Assembly (NCBI RefSeq): GCF_002939385.1
Contig: NZ_MULI01000017.1
Location: 52,054-116,053 of the forward strand
Length of the DNA stretch: 64,000 nt
From: Streptomyces sp. MH60
GTDB taxonomy: Bacteria; Actinomycetota; Actinomycetes; Streptomycetales; Streptomycetaceae
Direction: 5' to 3'
The position numbers and the translations under genes are program-made. The notes below the pieces were generated by a model. That model was given only the letters and a program-made list of their open reading frames with translations, made no database searches and was not told the origin of the DNA. Position 1 is the first letter of the stretch, and the number at the start of each line of letters is the position of its first letter. Positions 1-9,574 of the stretch are shown here, piece by piece.

Positions 1-12
1 GGAGAGGCCCCC

Positions 13-420
13 ATGTACCAGCAGATGATCTTCGTGAACCTGGCCACCAACGACCTCGACGCCTCGAAGAAGTTCTTCACCGGGCTCGGGTACGAGATCA
101 ACGCCCAGTTCAGCGACGACACCACCGCCTCGATCCCGCTGAGCGACACCATCGTCGTGATGGTGCACACGCCGCAGAAGTACCGCGAGTTCACCAAGAA
201 GGAGATCGTGGACTCGACGAAGTCCAGCGAGGTGCTGATCGCGCTGAGCGCCGAGAGCCGCGAGAAGGTCGACGAGCTGGTGGAGAAGGCGGTCGCGGCC
301 GGCGGCTCGGTCTCCGGCGAGACCCAGGACCACGGCTTCATGTACGGCCGGGCCTTCGACGACGTCGACGGCCACACCTTCGAGGTCGTGTGGATGGACC
401 CGGCGGCCGTCCAGGGCTGA
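13..420 (+). CDS. VOC (glyoxalase/bleomycin-resistance fold) family protein
   Basis: This 135-residue protein has the length and pattern of a single-domain vicinal-oxygen-chelate protein. It opens with a beta strand followed by DLDASKKFF, typical of the first VOC half, and ends with the second-half signature GHTFEVVWMDP. A GGAG Shine-Dalgarno lies at positions 1-4, nine bases before the ATG. Such proteins bind a metal and act as lyases, dioxygenases or resistance proteins. Nothing in the sequence or neighbourhood gives the substrate, so only the fold can be assigned. It may be cotranscribed with the LOG-family gene 26 bases downstream. Confidence 0.85.
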   Translation: MYQQMIFVNLATNDLDASKKFFTGLGYEINAQFSDDTTASIPLSDTIVVMVHTPQKYREFTKKEIVDSTKSSEVLIALSAESREKVDELVEKAVAAGGSVSGETQDHGFMYGRAFDDVDGHTFEVVWMDPAAVQG

Positions 421-445
421 TCCGGCGCGTGCCTAGCATGGGCGG

Positions 446-1624
446 GTGGATCAGACATCCGATCAGACACCCGCCCAGCGCAAGGCCCGGTCACCGCACG
501 GGTCACTGTCACAGTTCCAGTCCCACCACGCCTCCCACGACCGGGAGATCGAGAGCCTCGCCGAGTTCGACCGGGTCGTCTCGGCGCACGGCAGCCTCGC
601 CCACCACCGCGTCCAGGCCGTCGACCTGACGGCCCGTACGGACGCCCTGCTCACCGCCGACCCCACGGGCGCCGTCTTCCTCGGCTGCCCGATGGACCCC
701 CGCGCCGCCGCCCGGGTGCGAGCCGCCGGGGCGCTGGTCTTCCCGCCGATACCGGGCCTCCCCTTCGACCCCTACCGGGGGCAGGTCTACTCCCCCGACG
801 AGTTGTACGCCGGCCTCGACGGTGGGTACGGGGCGACACCGGACGCCCTGGCCTACGACTGGTTCCAGCAGACCAAGGCCGACGGGGACGTCTTCGCCTC
901 GATGCTGCGCGCCGTCCACGACGACGCCGTCTCGGACGCGCTGGACGAACTCGTCGCGGGCAGCCGGGTGGTGGGCGTCATGGGCGGCCACGCCATGGCC
1001 CGCGGCACCGCGGAGTACGCGGGCGCCGCACGCCTGGGCCGGGAGCTGGCCCGCGCCGGTCTCACGGTGGCCACGGGCGGCGGTCCGGGCGCGATGGAGG
1101 CGGCGAACCTCGGCGCGTACGCCGCCCCGTTCGACGACGGCATGCTGGACGACGCCCTGGTGCTGCTCGCCGGGGTCCCGTCGTTCACACCGTCGATCGC
1201 CGACTGGGCGCGATCCGCGTTCGAGGTGCGCGAGCGCTGGCCCGGGGGCGGCGCCTCGATCGGCATTCCGACCTGGTTCTACGGCCACGAGCCGCCCAAC
1301 GCCTTCGCCGCGCACATCGCCAAGTACTTCGCCAACGCCACGCGCGAGGACGGTCTGCTGGCCCGCTCCACCGCGGGCGTGGTGTTCCTGCCGGGCGCGG
1401 CCGGCACCCTTCAGGAGATCTTCGACAACGCGACGCCGAACTACTACGAGTCGCGCGGGGAGCCCACGCCGATGGTGCTCGTCGACCGGGATCACTGGAC
1501 CCGGACGCTGCCGGCGTGGCCGCTGCTGCGGTCGCTCGCGAAGGGGCGGGCGATGGAGTCCCGCATCACGCTGGTCGACCGGATCGACGAGGCTCCCGAT
1601 GCGCTGAAACGCGTCGGCGGTTAA
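446..1624 (+). CDS. LOG-family Rossmann-fold nucleotide-binding protein
   Basis: The 392-residue product carries both hallmarks of the lysine-decarboxylase-like LOG family: TGGGPGAMEAAN in the middle and LPGAAGTLQEIF near the C-terminus, a variant of PGGxGTxxE. Characterised LOG proteins are cytokinin-nucleotide phosphoribohydrolases that cleave nucleoside 5'-monophosphates at the N-glycosidic bond. This protein is about twice the length of a minimal LOG protein. The first 150 or so residues form an extra domain that I do not recognise, so the substrate may differ. GTG at 446 begins the reading M-D-Q-T-S; the Shine-Dalgarno is weak (GGCGG). Confidence 0.8.
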   Translation: MDQTSDQTPAQRKARSPHGSLSQFQSHHASHDREIESLAEFDRVVSAHGSLAHHRVQAVDLTARTDALLTADPTGAVFLGCPMDPRAAARVRAAGALVFPPIPGLPFDPYRGQVYSPDELYAGLDGGYGATPDALAYDWFQQTKADGDVFASMLRAVHDDAVSDALDELVAGSRVVGVMGGHAMARGTAEYAGAARLGRELARAGLTVATGGGPGAMEAANLGAYAAPFDDGMLDDALVLLAGVPSFTPSIADWARSAFEVRERWPGGGASIGIPTWFYGHEPPNAFAAHIAKYFANATREDGLLARSTAGVVFLPGAAGTLQEIFDNATPNYYESRGEPTPMVLVDRDHWTRTLPAWPLLRSLAKGRAMESRITLVDRIDEAPDALKRVGG

Positions 1625-1662
1625 TAAGACGGCAAAGTCAACGGCCGGGGCGGGCATATGCG

Positions 1663-1690
1663 TTGACACTTCTTACGCCCCGCTTATAAA
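1663..1690 (+). promoter_or_regulatory. Vegetative-type promoter for the LAETG surface-protein gene
   Basis: A perfect -35 hexamer TTGACA at 1663-1668 is separated by 16 bases from TATAAA at 1685-1690. This AT-rich element stands out in GC-rich surroundings and lies about 90 bases upstream of the GTG at 1780. It matches the principal sigma factor (HrdB) consensus. The start site was not determined. Confidence 0.7.
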
Positions 1691-1779
1691 CCAGTGAGGC
1701 TCATGGGTGTGCTGATGCCGCGTCATCGAGCGTCGGCACCCTCTTCACCCCCCGCATCCGCGCTCCCGTAAGGACAAAC

Positions 1780-2484
1780 GTGGCAGTCCTGTCCATAATC
1801 AGCCGCACGGCATCGCGCCGTAGCGTCCGCGCCCTCGGCGTCGTCGCCGCCTCCGCGGCCCTGGCGCTCAGCGCCTCAGGCAACGCCCTCGCCTGCAACA
1901 TCGGCGAGTTCTCCGCCGAAGCCAAGTGCGACGGCGACAACGGTGTCATCACGGTCACCGACGTGGACCCCGCCGGCATCCCGGCCACCGTCACCGTCTA
2001 CCTCAAGGACGGCGACAAGCAGGTCGGCCAGCAGACGGTCAAGGGCTCCAAGGAGGGCACCACCGTCTCCTTCCCCGTGGACTGGCAGCCGAACACGGTC
2101 TACCGCATCCACGTGAAGGCCGACCGGTACGTCGACGAGGACATCCAGCCGGACGTCACCACCCCGTCGACCCCCTGCAAGACCGAGGACACGCCGTCCC
2201 CGACCCCGTCGGAGAGCTCCTCGACCCCGTCCGACGAGACGGAGTCCCCGGCGCCCGAGCCGTCCACGTCGGCCCCCGCGCCGTCGCAGTCGGAGAGCAC
2301 CGCCCCGGCGGCCGTGCCGAACGACAACGCCCCGTCCCCGGCGGCCGGTGACTCCAACCTCGCCGAGACCGGTGCCAACTCCAACACCGGCATGATCGCC
2401 GGTATCGCGGCGGCCCTGGTCGTCGTCGGTGGCGGCGCCGTCTTCTTCGGCCTGCGCCGTCGCGGAGCGAACAGCGACAGCTGA
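1780..2484 (+). CDS. LAETG-motif cell-wall-anchored surface protein (sortase substrate)
   Basis: This 234-residue exported protein has a long N-terminal signal peptide with an RRSVRALG charged region, a hydrophobic core and cleavage likely after GNALA near residue 38. The mature part is a short beta-rich domain containing two cysteines, then a Ser/Thr/Pro/Glu-rich stalk. The C-terminus is a sorting signal: LAETG at about residue 194, a hydrophobic helix and the tail [11 protein letters not shown]. LAxTG motifs are typical of class E sortase substrates in Streptomyces. The GTG start is preceded by AAGGA and a strong promoter. The ligand of the folded domain is unknown. Confidence 0.85.
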   Translation: MAVLSIISRTASRRSVRALGVVAASAALALSASGNALACNIGEFSAEAKCDGDNGVITVTDVDPAGIPATVTVYLKDGDKQVGQQTVKGSKEGTTVSFPVDWQPNTVYRIHVKADRYVDEDIQPDVTTPSTPCKTEDTPSPTPSESSSTPSDETESPAPEPSTSAPAPSQSESTAPAAVPNDNAPSPAAGDSNLAETGANSNTGMIAGIAAALVVVGGGAVFFGLRRRGANSDS

Positions 2485-2515
2485 CGCCCGCTGCCCCGCG
2501 CAGATGCGTGCACCG

Positions 2516-2548
2516 CGGTGGCCCGTCCCGGTCCGGGGCGGGCCACCG
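2516..2548. terminator. Bidirectional stem-loop terminator
   Basis: The arms CGGTGGCCCGTCCCGG and CCGGGGCGGGCCACCG pair over 16 positions with one G-T wobble. The hairpin sits between the convergent LAETG gene and the thiamine ABC ATPase gene, so it can end transcription from both sides. It is followed by TCGTTT on the plus strand. Confidence 0.7.
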
Positions 2549-2603
2549 TCGTTTCCGGCCGAACGTCGCCTTCTCCTCGCAGCGCGGCCCGCGGAGCGCC
2601 CGC

Positions 2604-3632
2604 TCAGCCGAGCACGACGACTTCCGCCGCGTCGAACTCCACCCCGACCGCGGCCCCGACCTCCGGCGCCGCCCGCAGCGCGCAGGCCGCCTCCAGACGG
2701 GGCGCGTCCTCGGGCTGGAGGTGCACGGCGACGTGCGTGCCGCGGAAGGTGCGGGCGGTGACCGTGCAGCGCAGGCCCTGGTCGGCCGGGACGACCCGGA
2801 CCCCGGCCGGCCGCACGAGCACCGTCCGCGTGCCCTGCGGTGCGTCCTCGGGGACCGGCACCTTGCCCCACGGGGTGTCCGCGGCCTGTCCGGCGACGGA
2901 CGCCTCGGCCACGTTGTCGAAGCCGAGGAAGCGGGCCACGAACGCGTCCGCCGGCCTTTGCCACACCTCCAGCGGCGTCCCCGACTGGGCGATCCGCCCG
3001 TCCCGCATCACCACGACCCGGTCGGCGAGCGCGAACGCCTCACCCTGGTCGTGCGTCACGGCCAGCACCGTGGTGCCCAACCGCCCGAACAGCTCGCGCA
3101 GTTCGACCACGAGGCGTTCCCGCAGCGAGCGGTCCAGCTGGCCGAGCGGCTCGTCCAGCATCAGCAGCCGGGGGCGGGGCGCGAGGGCCCGGGCCAGCGC
3201 CACTCGCTGCTGCTCCCCGCCGGAGAGCGCGGCGACGGACCGGTGGGCGGCGCCCGGCAGTCCGACCAGCTCCAGCAACTCCCCCACGCGGGCCCGCTGC
3301 GCGGCCCGGGACGCGCCGCGCATCCGCGGCCCGAAGGCGATGTTTCCGGCCACGTCCCGCTGCGGGAACAGCTGGTGGTCCTGGAACATCAGCCCGACCT
3401 CGCGCCTGTGCGCGGGCACCCCGGACTGGTCCCGTCCGTCCAGCGTCACCCGCCCGGCGTCCAGCGGCTGGAGCCCGGCGACCGCCCGCAGCAGCGTCGA
3501 CTTGCCGCTGCCGCTGGGCCCGAGCACGCACACCACCTCGTGCTCGGCAACCCCCAGGTCGACGGCGTCGAGCACGGGCCGCCCGCCGAAGCGGACGGTT
3601 GCTCCTTCGAGGCTCAGCAGGCTGGGCGGCAT
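2604..3632 (-). CDS. thiQ: Thiamine ABC transporter ATP-binding protein
   Basis: This 342-residue ABC ATPase has Walker A GPSGSGKST near residue 38, the signature LSGGEQQR, Walker B LLMLDEP and a switch histidine in VTHDQGEA. A C-terminal TOBE-like extension follows, as in the spermidine/iron/thiamine importer class. The ATG at 3632 lies two bases past the permease stop, so the genes are translationally coupled. It energises uptake by the permease and lipoprotein encoded upstream. The thiamine assignment rests on the TPP riboswitch upstream of the operon and the order ThiB-ThiP-ThiQ. Confidence 0.87.
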   Translation of the reverse strand: MPPSLLSLEGATVRFGGRPVLDAVDLGVAEHEVVCVLGPSGSGKSTLLRAVAGLQPLDAGRVTLDGRDQSGVPAHRREVGLMFQDHQLFPQRDVAGNIAFGPRMRGASRAAQRARVGELLELVGLPGAAHRSVAALSGGEQQRVALARALAPRPRLLMLDEPLGQLDRSLRERLVVELRELFGRLGTTVLAVTHDQGEAFALADRVVVMRDGRIAQSGTPLEVWQRPADAFVARFLGFDNVAEASVAGQAADTPWGKVPVPEDAPQGTRTVLVRPAGVRVVPADQGLRCTVTARTFRGTHVAVHLQPEDAPRLEAACALRAAPEVGAAVGVEFDAAEVVVLG

Positions 3633-3634
3633 GT

Positions 3635-5308
3635 TCAGAACTCCCCGCTCCGGTCGGTCCGCAGCCGCTCCAGCACCACCAGGGCCACCGCGCACACCAG
3701 CATCAGAATCGTCGAAAGGGCCATCGCCTGGCCGTAGTTCATCTCCCCGGGCCGCCCCAGCAGCCGCGCCACGGCGACCGGCAGCGTCGGGTTGTCGGGC
3801 CGTGCGATGAACACGGTCGCGCCGAACTCCCCCAGCGACACCGCGAACGCGAACCCGGCCGCGACCAGCAGCGCGCGCCGCACCATCGGCAGGTCCACCT
3901 CGCGCCAGACCCGCCACGGCGACGCACCCAGCACCGCGGCGGCCTCCCGCAGCCGTCCGTCCACCGCCCGCAGCACCGGCAGCATGGTCCGTACGACGAA
4001 GGGGACGCCCACCAGCGCCTGGGCGAGCGGCACCAGGATCCAGGAGGACCTGAGGTCCAGCGGGGGTTCGTCGAGCGCGATCAGGAACCCGAACCCGACG
4101 GTCACGGCCGACACTCCGAGCGGCAGCATCAGCAGCGCGTCGAACCCGCGCACGAAGCGGCCCGCGTCGCGCCGGGTGAGCGCGGTCGCGGCCAGCGCGC
4201 CGATCACCACGGCGATGCCGGTGGCGGCGACGGCGTACTGGAGGGAGTTGCCGATCGCCTCGATCGGCGGGACGAGGAAGGCGCCGCCGTCCTCACGGGT
4301 CAGCGCCCGGTAGTAGCCGAAGCCGGGGGCGCCCAGCGACCGCTGCACCAGTACCGCGAGCGGCAGCACCAGCAGGACAACGATGACGCCCAGGACCCCG
4401 GCGAGCAGCGCCCACTGCCCGGCTCCACGCGGCCGGCGCGCGGTCGTGGCCGCGTCCACCAGCCGTAGCGCCGTCTCGCGCCGCCGCACGGTCCAGGCGT
4501 GCACGGCGAGGACGGCGGCGACGGCCGCGAACTGGATCAGCGTCAGGACGGCCGCCGTGGACAGGTCGAAGACCTGCGAGGTCTGCCGGTAGATCTCCAC
4601 CTCCAGGGTGGAGAAGGTCGGCCCGCCGAGGATCTGGACGACGCCGAAGGAGGTGAAGGTGAACAGGAAGACCATCAGGGCGGCGGCGGCCACGGCGGGC
4701 GCGAGCGCGGGCAGCGTGACCTGCCGCCAGGCCCGCAGCCGCGAGGCGCCGAGCATCCGCGCGGCCTCCTCCTGCCGCGGGTCGAGCTGCGCCCAGAGGC
4801 CGCCGACGGTGCGGACGACGACGGCGTAGTTGAAGAAGACGTGCGCCAGCAGGATCGCCCACACCGTGGTGTCCAGGCGCACGCCCCACAGTTCGTCCAG
4901 CAGCCCGCCGCGCCCCACCAGCGCCAGGAACGCCGTACCGACGACGACCGTCGGCAGCACGAAGGGCACGGTCACCGCGGCCCGCAGGAGTTGCTTGCCG
5001 GGGAAGTCGAAGCGGGCGAAGACGTACGCGCCGGGCAGCGCGATCAGCAGGGTGAGCGCGGTCGACGCCAGCGCCTGCCAGGTGGTGAACCACAGCACGT
5101 GCCGCACGTCGGACTGCGCGAGCACGTCCGCGATCCGCCCGAACCGCCAGGCCCCGTCGACCTCCAGGCCGCGCGCGACGATGGCGGCGACGGGGTAGGC
5201 GAAGAACACCGCGAAGAACGCGACGGGCACGGCCATCAGGCCGAGCCGAGCCGCGCTCCCGCGCACGGTCCGCGTCGGCTCCGCCGCCCGCTTGCCTTCT
5301 CGGCTCAC
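3635..5308 (-). CDS. thiP: Thiamine ABC transporter permease (two fused permease domains)
   Basis: The 557-residue product contains two copies of the binding-protein-dependent permease domain, with about twelve predicted membrane helices. The first EAA-type loop is around EEAARMLGASRLRAWRQV and the second around REAAAVLGASPWRVWREV. Fused permeases of this length are typical of ThiP and iron(III) permeases. The GTG start at 5308 overlaps the lipoprotein stop in a GTGA tetranucleotide. It forms the membrane channel for thiamine or its phosphates, driven by the downstream ATPase. Confidence 0.87.
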   Translation of the reverse strand: MSREGKRAAEPTRTVRGSAARLGLMAVPVAFFAVFFAYPVAAIVARGLEVDGAWRFGRIADVLAQSDVRHVLWFTTWQALASTALTLLIALPGAYVFARFDFPGKQLLRAAVTVPFVLPTVVVGTAFLALVGRGGLLDELWGVRLDTTVWAILLAHVFFNYAVVVRTVGGLWAQLDPRQEEAARMLGASRLRAWRQVTLPALAPAVAAAALMVFLFTFTSFGVVQILGGPTFSTLEVEIYRQTSQVFDLSTAAVLTLIQFAAVAAVLAVHAWTVRRRETALRLVDAATTARRPRGAGQWALLAGVLGVIVVLLVLPLAVLVQRSLGAPGFGYYRALTREDGGAFLVPPIEAIGNSLQYAVAATGIAVVIGALAATALTRRDAGRFVRGFDALLMLPLGVSAVTVGFGFLIALDEPPLDLRSSWILVPLAQALVGVPFVVRTMLPVLRAVDGRLREAAAVLGASPWRVWREVDLPMVRRALLVAAGFAFAVSLGEFGATVFIARPDNPTLPVAVARLLGRPGEMNYGQAMALSTILMLVCAVALVVLERLRTDRSGEF

Positions 5309-6396
5309 TTCAGTACGAGCGAGGTCCACGACTTGACCCACTGGTCGCGGTGGTCGGCGATCTTCGCCGGGTCGAGGGTCTGCGGGTCCTTCGCCTGCGG
5401 CCCGAACTTCGAGAACACCTCGGGGACCTGCGCGCCCTCCCGCACCGGGTAGACGAACATGTTCAGCGGCATGTCCTCCTGGAAGGTCTTGCTCAGCAGG
5501 AAGTCGAGGAGCGCCTTGCCGCCCTCGGGGTTCTTCGCGTTGCTGAGCAGACCCGCGTACTCGACCTGCCGGAAGCAGGTGCCGTCGGCGACGCCGGTGG
5601 GGGCGGCGGCCGGCTGCGGGTCGGCGTAGACGACCTCGACGGGCGGGGAGGAGGCGTAGGACACGACGAGCGGACGGTCGCCCTTGGCCTTCTTGCCGCC
5701 GGCCGAGCCGGAGAACTCCTCGTTGTACGCCTGCTCCCAGCTGTCGACGACCTTGACGCCGTTCGCCTTGAGCTTCTTCCAGTAGCCCTCCCAGCCGTCG
5801 TCGCCGTACTTGGCGGCGGTGCCGAGCAGGAAGCCGAGGCCCGGCGAGGAGCTGCCCGCGTTCTCGGTGACGAGGAGGTTCTTGTACGCGGGCTTGGCCA
5901 GGTCGTCGAAGGACTTGGGCGGGGTCAGCCGGTGCTGGTCGAAGTACCCCTTGTCGTAGTTGACGCAGATGTCGCCGGTGTCGATCGGAGTGACCCGGTG
6001 CTGGTCCTGGTCGACGCGGTACTCCGGCCGGACCTTATCCGAGCCCTTGGCCTCGTACGGCTGGAACAGGCCGTTGTCGAGGGCGCGGGACAGCAGGGTG
6101 TTGTCGACGCCGAAGAAGACGTCGCCCTGCGGGTTGTCCTTGGTGAGGATGGCCTTGTTGACGGCCTGCCCCGCGTCGCCGTCCTCCAGGACCTTGACCT
6201 TGTAGCCCGACTTCTTCTCGAAGGCGGCGATGACGTCCTTGGACGCGGCCCACGAGTCGTGGCTGACCAGGGTCACGGTCTTGGAGCCGCCGGAACCGCT
6301 GCCGCCGGAGTCGTCGGACGACGATCCGCAGGCGGCGAGCGTGCCGACCATGCCGAGTCCGACGGCCAGGACACTGACCTTCTTGGTGATGCTCAC
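5305..6396 (-). CDS. thiB: Thiamine ABC transporter substrate-binding lipoprotein
   Basis: This 363-residue protein begins with a lipoprotein signal, lipobox LAAC near residue 21, followed by a Ser/Gly-rich linker. The body is a type II periplasmic-binding fold with the ThiB-like features DVFFGVDNTLLSRALD and DTGDICVNYDKGYF. Its role is to capture thiamine, TPP or TMP at the outer membrane face and deliver it to the permease. The GTG start at 6396 follows an excellent AGGAGG Shine-Dalgarno. The TPP riboswitch lies in its leader, so the operon should be repressed when TPP is plentiful. Confidence 0.88.
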   Translation of the reverse strand: MSITKKVSVLAVGLGMVGTLAACGSSSDDSGGSGSGGSKTVTLVSHDSWAASKDVIAAFEKKSGYKVKVLEDGDAGQAVNKAILTKDNPQGDVFFGVDNTLLSRALDNGLFQPYEAKGSDKVRPEYRVDQDQHRVTPIDTGDICVNYDKGYFDQHRLTPPKSFDDLAKPAYKNLLVTENAGSSSPGLGFLLGTAAKYGDDGWEGYWKKLKANGVKVVDSWEQAYNEEFSGSAGGKKAKGDRPLVVSYASSPPVEVVYADPQPAAAPTGVADGTCFRQVEYAGLLSNAKNPEGGKALLDFLLSKTFQEDMPLNMFVYPVREGAQVPEVFSKFGPQAKDPQTLDPAKIADHRDQWVKSWTSLVLK

Positions 6397-6486
6397 TGAA
6401 TTCCTCCTGGGTGACCAGGAGAAGACGCGGCCCCGCCCGGAACCCGTGACGAGGGTCCCGGGCAGGGCGCAACAGCTCGAGTGGTG

Positions 6487-6577
6487 ACCGATCTCCCTAC
6501 CCAGAATGACCTGGGCCAGGTTCGGAGGGTCTGCGGCCGGTGCCGCACTCTCAGCGCTGTGGCGCTCCCCTGTCGGA
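6487..6577 (-). promoter_or_regulatory. TPP (thi-box) riboswitch
   Basis: Read on the minus strand, the leader shows the conserved order GGGGAGC, CTGAGAGTGCGG, GACCCTCCGAACCTGG and GGGTAGGGAGATCGG. These are the pyrimidine-sensor and pyrophosphate-sensor helix segments of the thiamine pyrophosphate aptamer. It lies 91-181 bases upstream of the thiB start. In actinobacteria these aptamers usually mask the ribosome binding site when TPP is bound. No strong terminator hairpin with a U-run follows it, so translational control is more likely here. Confidence 0.93.
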
Positions 6578-6619
6578 ATATGAAGATGTGACTGTGCTGA
6601 CGTACTTCCGCCGGTCAGG

Positions 6620-7726
6620 TTACCGCTCGCTCGCGGCGAGCTGACCACACGCCCCGTCGATCTCCTGACCACGGGTGTCCCGGATCGTCACCGGCACACC
6701 GTGCGCCGCGATCGCCTCCACGAACGCCTTCTCGTCCTCGGGCCGGGACGCGGTCCACTTGGAGCCGGGCGTGGGGTTGAGCGGAATGAGGTTGACGTGC
6801 ACGGGCCTGCCCTTGAGCAGCCGCCCGAGCCGGTCGCCGCGCCACGCCTGGTCGTTGATGTCCCGGATCAGCGCGTACTCGATGGAGAGCCGGCGTCCGG
6901 ACTTCGCCGCGTACTCGAACCCGGCGTCCAGCACCTCGCGCACCTTCCACCGCGTGTTGACGGGGACGAGGGTGTCGCGCAGCTCGTCGTCGGGGGCGTG
7001 CAGGGAGATGGCGAGGCGGCACTTGAAGCCCTCACCGGTGAAGCGGTGGATCGCGGGGACGAGACCGACCGTGGAGACGGTGATCCCGCGCTGGGAGAGT
7101 CCCAGCCCGTCGGGTTCGGGGTCGGTGAGCCGGCGGATGGCGCCCACGACCCGGTTGTAGTTGGCGAGGGGCTCGCCCATGCCCATGAACACGATGTTGC
7201 TGAGCCGCGCGGGACCTCCGGGGACCTCGCCGTCCCTGAGCGCCCGCATGCCGTCCACGATCTGGTGCACGATCTCGGCGGTCGACAGGTTCCGGTCCAG
7301 GCCGGCCTGGCCGGTGGCGCAGAACGGGCAGTTCATGCCGCAGCCCGCCTGCGAGCTGATGCACATGGTCACCCGGTCCGGGTAGCGCATGAGCACCGAC
7401 TCGACGAGCGTCCCGTCGAACAGCTTCCACAGCGTCTTGCGCGTGGTCCCCTGGTCGGTGGAAAGGTGCCGCACGACCGTCATCAGCTCGGGCAGCAACG
7501 CCTCCCGCAGCCCCTCGCGCGAACCGGCGGGGATGTCGGTCCACTGCTCGGGGGCGTGCGCGTACCGCGCGAAGTAGTGCTGCGAGAGCTGCTTCGCGCG
7601 GAACGGCTTCTCACCGATCGCGGCGACAGCCTCCTTGCGCTCGGCAGGCGTGAGATCGGCAAGGTGCCGCGGCGGCTTCTTGACTCCGCGCGGCGCGACG
7701 AATGTGAGTTCTCCGGGCTTAGGCAT
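6620..7726 (-). CDS. rlmN: Dual-specificity 23S rRNA A2503 / tRNA A37 methyltransferase RlmN
   Basis: The 368-residue radical-SAM enzyme carries the iron-sulfur motif [14 protein letters not shown] and the SAM-binding [12 protein letters not shown]. It adds a methyl group to C2 of adenosine 2503 in 23S rRNA and adenosine 37 in some tRNAs, using a catalytic cysteine pair. The second cysteine is in the C-terminal segment [10 protein letters not shown]. Length and motif order match the family. ATG at 7726 is followed by the usual M-P-K-P-G-E start. It is divergent in function from its neighbours and may have its own promoter in the 112-base gap. Confidence 0.95.
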   Translation of the reverse strand: MPKPGELTFVAPRGVKKPPRHLADLTPAERKEAVAAIGEKPFRAKQLSQHYFARYAHAPEQWTDIPAGSREGLREALLPELMTVVRHLSTDQGTTRKTLWKLFDGTLVESVLMRYPDRVTMCISSQAGCGMNCPFCATGQAGLDRNLSTAEIVHQIVDGMRALRDGEVPGGPARLSNIVFMGMGEPLANYNRVVGAIRRLTDPEPDGLGLSQRGITVSTVGLVPAIHRFTGEGFKCRLAISLHAPDDELRDTLVPVNTRWKVREVLDAGFEYAAKSGRRLSIEYALIRDINDQAWRGDRLGRLLKGRPVHVNLIPLNPTPGSKWTASRPEDEKAFVEAIAAHGVPVTIRDTRGQEIDGACGQLAASER

Positions 7727-7757
7727 GGCTGTACCAGTGTCGCAGACATACGGAGAA

Positions 7758-7829
7758 GGACCCGCCGCCCTGTGGACAACGGGTCCCCTTCCGAAGAACC
7801 AGCAGGTCAGACCCGTCCTGAAGGGGTCT
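7758..7829 (-). terminator. Two stem-loops downstream of cdsA
   Basis: Just past the cdsA stop, minus-strand AGACCC and GGGTCT pair around a nine-base loop (7809-7829). Further on, GGACCCG and CGGGTCC pair (7758-7786) and are followed by TTCTCC. Either could end the rpsB-to-cdsA transcription unit before rlmN. Confidence 0.4.
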
Positions 7830-7838
7830 TCGACCGGG

Positions 7839-9017
7839 TCAGCCCGAGCCGACGAAGATCACCAGCAGCAGCCACACCACCGGCGCCGTGGGCAGCAGCG
7901 AGTCCAGCCGGTCCATGATGCCGCCGTGGCCCGGCAGGAGGGTGCCCATGTCCTTGATGCCGAGGTCCCGCTTGATCATGGACTCGCCGAGGTCGCCCAG
8001 CGTGGCGCTGACCGCGACCACGAGGCCGAGCAGCAGTCCCTGCCACCAGGTGCCGTCGTCGATCAGGAACTGCATGCACAGCGCGCCCGCCACCATCGCG
8101 AACGCCACCGCTCCCAGCAGCCCCTCGCGGGTCTTGCCGGGGCTGATGCGCGGGGCGAGCTTCTTCCTGCCGAAGCGCCAGCCGACGGCGTAGGCCCCGG
8201 TGTCGCTGACGACCGTCAGTATCAGGAAGACCAGCACGCGCCAGGCGCCGTCGTCGGCCGCCAGCATCATGGCGACGAACGTGGCCAGGAACGGCACGTA
8301 GAACGCGGCGAACAGGCCCGCGGTGACGTCCTTGAGGTAACCCTCGGGCGGCTCCGTCATCCGCCAGACCAGGACCGCGAGTGCCGTGAGCGCCATGGCG
8401 ACCCACGCTCCCTCGGCGCCGCGCGCGTAGCCGGCGACGACCATCGCGGCTCCGCCGATCGCGAGCGGCACCAGGGGCGCCTTGATGCCCTTGCGCTCCT
8501 CCAGCCGCTTGGTCAGCTCCCACAGGCCCACCACGACCGCGACCGCGATGACGCCGACGAAGACCGCCTTGACGACGAACAGCGACGCGATGATCACCAC
8601 GCCGAGCCCGACGCCGACCCCTATCGCGGCACCCAGGTCGCGCCCCGCGCTCTTCTTCTGCGGAGACGGCTGGGGCTGCGCCGGCTGCGGGGCGTCGGGC
8701 ATGGGCTCCGGATTCCGCGGCACCGCCGCATACGGCTGCGCCGACGTGCTCGGGTCGCGATACGGCTCGTCGCGAACGGACTGGTCGTGGAACGGCTCGT
8801 CCCGGAACAAGGGACCGCTCAGCCGAGCGGTCCCCTGGTCGTCGTCCTGGTCTCCGCCGTGTTCGGGTACGTCGGGCACGATGGGCATGGGGCGAGTCTG
8901 CTGCGCGTAGTGCGCATCGTACGCGGGACCCGCCGGGCCGGCGCCCTGGACGGGTCCCTGGTCGGACGGCCCCCAGTACCCGGCTTGTGGCGGCGCTCCC
9001 CAGGAAGAGTCGTTCAT
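7839..9017 (-). CDS. cdsA: Phosphatidate cytidylyltransferase
   Basis: The 392-residue membrane enzyme makes CDP-diacylglycerol from phosphatidic acid and CTP, the entry step to phosphatidylglycerol, cardiolipin and phosphatidylinositol. The C-terminal signature is visible as [22 protein letters not shown], interrupted here by nothing unusual. About eight membrane helices occupy the last 280 residues. The first 110 residues are a hydrophilic Pro/Gln/Asp-rich cytoplasmic extension, common in Streptomyces CdsA and absent from enterobacterial forms. ATG at 9017 overlaps the frr stop by one base. Confidence 0.93.
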   Translation of the reverse strand: MNDSSWGAPPQAGYWGPSDQGPVQGAGPAGPAYDAHYAQQTRPMPIVPDVPEHGGDQDDDQGTARLSGPLFRDEPFHDQSVRDEPYRDPSTSAQPYAAVPRNPEPMPDAPQPAQPQPSPQKKSAGRDLGAAIGVGVGLGVVIIASLFVVKAVFVGVIAVAVVVGLWELTKRLEERKGIKAPLVPLAIGGAAMVVAGYARGAEGAWVAMALTALAVLVWRMTEPPEGYLKDVTAGLFAAFYVPFLATFVAMMLAADDGAWRVLVFLILTVVSDTGAYAVGWRFGRKKLAPRISPGKTREGLLGAVAFAMVAGALCMQFLIDDGTWWQGLLLGLVVAVSATLGDLGESMIKRDLGIKDMGTLLPGHGGIMDRLDSLLPTAPVVWLLLVIFVGSG

Positions 9018-9574
9018 CAGACCTCGAGCAGCTCCGCTTCCTTGTGCTTCAGGAGCTCGTCCACCTGCGCGACGTACTTGGCGGTGGTGTCGTCGAGCTC
9101 CTTCTCCGCACGGCGGCCCTCGTCCTCGCCGACCTCGCCGTCCTTGACCATCTTGTCGATGGCGTCCTTGGCCTTGCGGCGCACGGAGCGGATCGAGACC
9201 TTGGCGTCCTCGCCCTTGGCCTTGGCCACCTTGATGTACTCCCGGCGGCGCTCCTCGGTCAGCTCGGGGAACACCACCCGGATGATGTTGCCGTCGTTGC
9301 TCGGGTTGACGCCCAGGTCCGAGTCGCGGATCGCCTGCTCGATGTTGCGCAGGGCCGTCTTGTCGAAGGGCGTCACCACGGCCATGCGCGGCTCGGGCAC
9401 GGAGAACGAGGCCAGCTGGTTGATCGGCGTCGGCGCGCCGTAGTACTCCGCCACGATCTTGTTGAACATCGCCGGGTGCGCACGGCCGGTGCGGATCGCG
9501 GCGAAGTCCTCCTTGGCGACCACGACGGCCTTCTCCATCTTCTCCTCGGCCTCGAGGAGGGTCTCTTCGATCAC
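9017..9574 (-). CDS. frr: Ribosome recycling factor
   Basis: The 185-residue protein matches RRF in length and sequence: it opens [15 protein letters not shown], carries AIRTGRAHP and ends in the charged helix of domain I. With EF-G it splits post-termination ribosomes. Two adjacent GTG codons at 9577 and 9574 could start translation. I prefer 9574 because the AGGAG Shine-Dalgarno then has six-base spacing and the product has the usual length. It lies between pyrH and cdsA, a conserved bacterial order. Confidence 0.95.
   Translation of the reverse strand: MIEETLLEAEEKMEKAVVVAKEDFAAIRTGRAHPAMFNKIVAEYYGAPTPINQLASFSVPEPRMAVVTPFDKTALRNIEQAIRDSDLGVNPSNDGNIIRVVFPELTEERRREYIKVAKAKGEDAKVSIRSVRRKAKDAIDKMVKDGEVGEDEGRRAEKELDDTTAKYVAQVDELLKHKEAELLEV

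Noticed and set aside
509..1669. Long open frame opposite the LOG-family gene
   Set aside because: Composition is Arg/Gly/His-rich without domain resemblance, and the plus strand carries clear LOG motifs.
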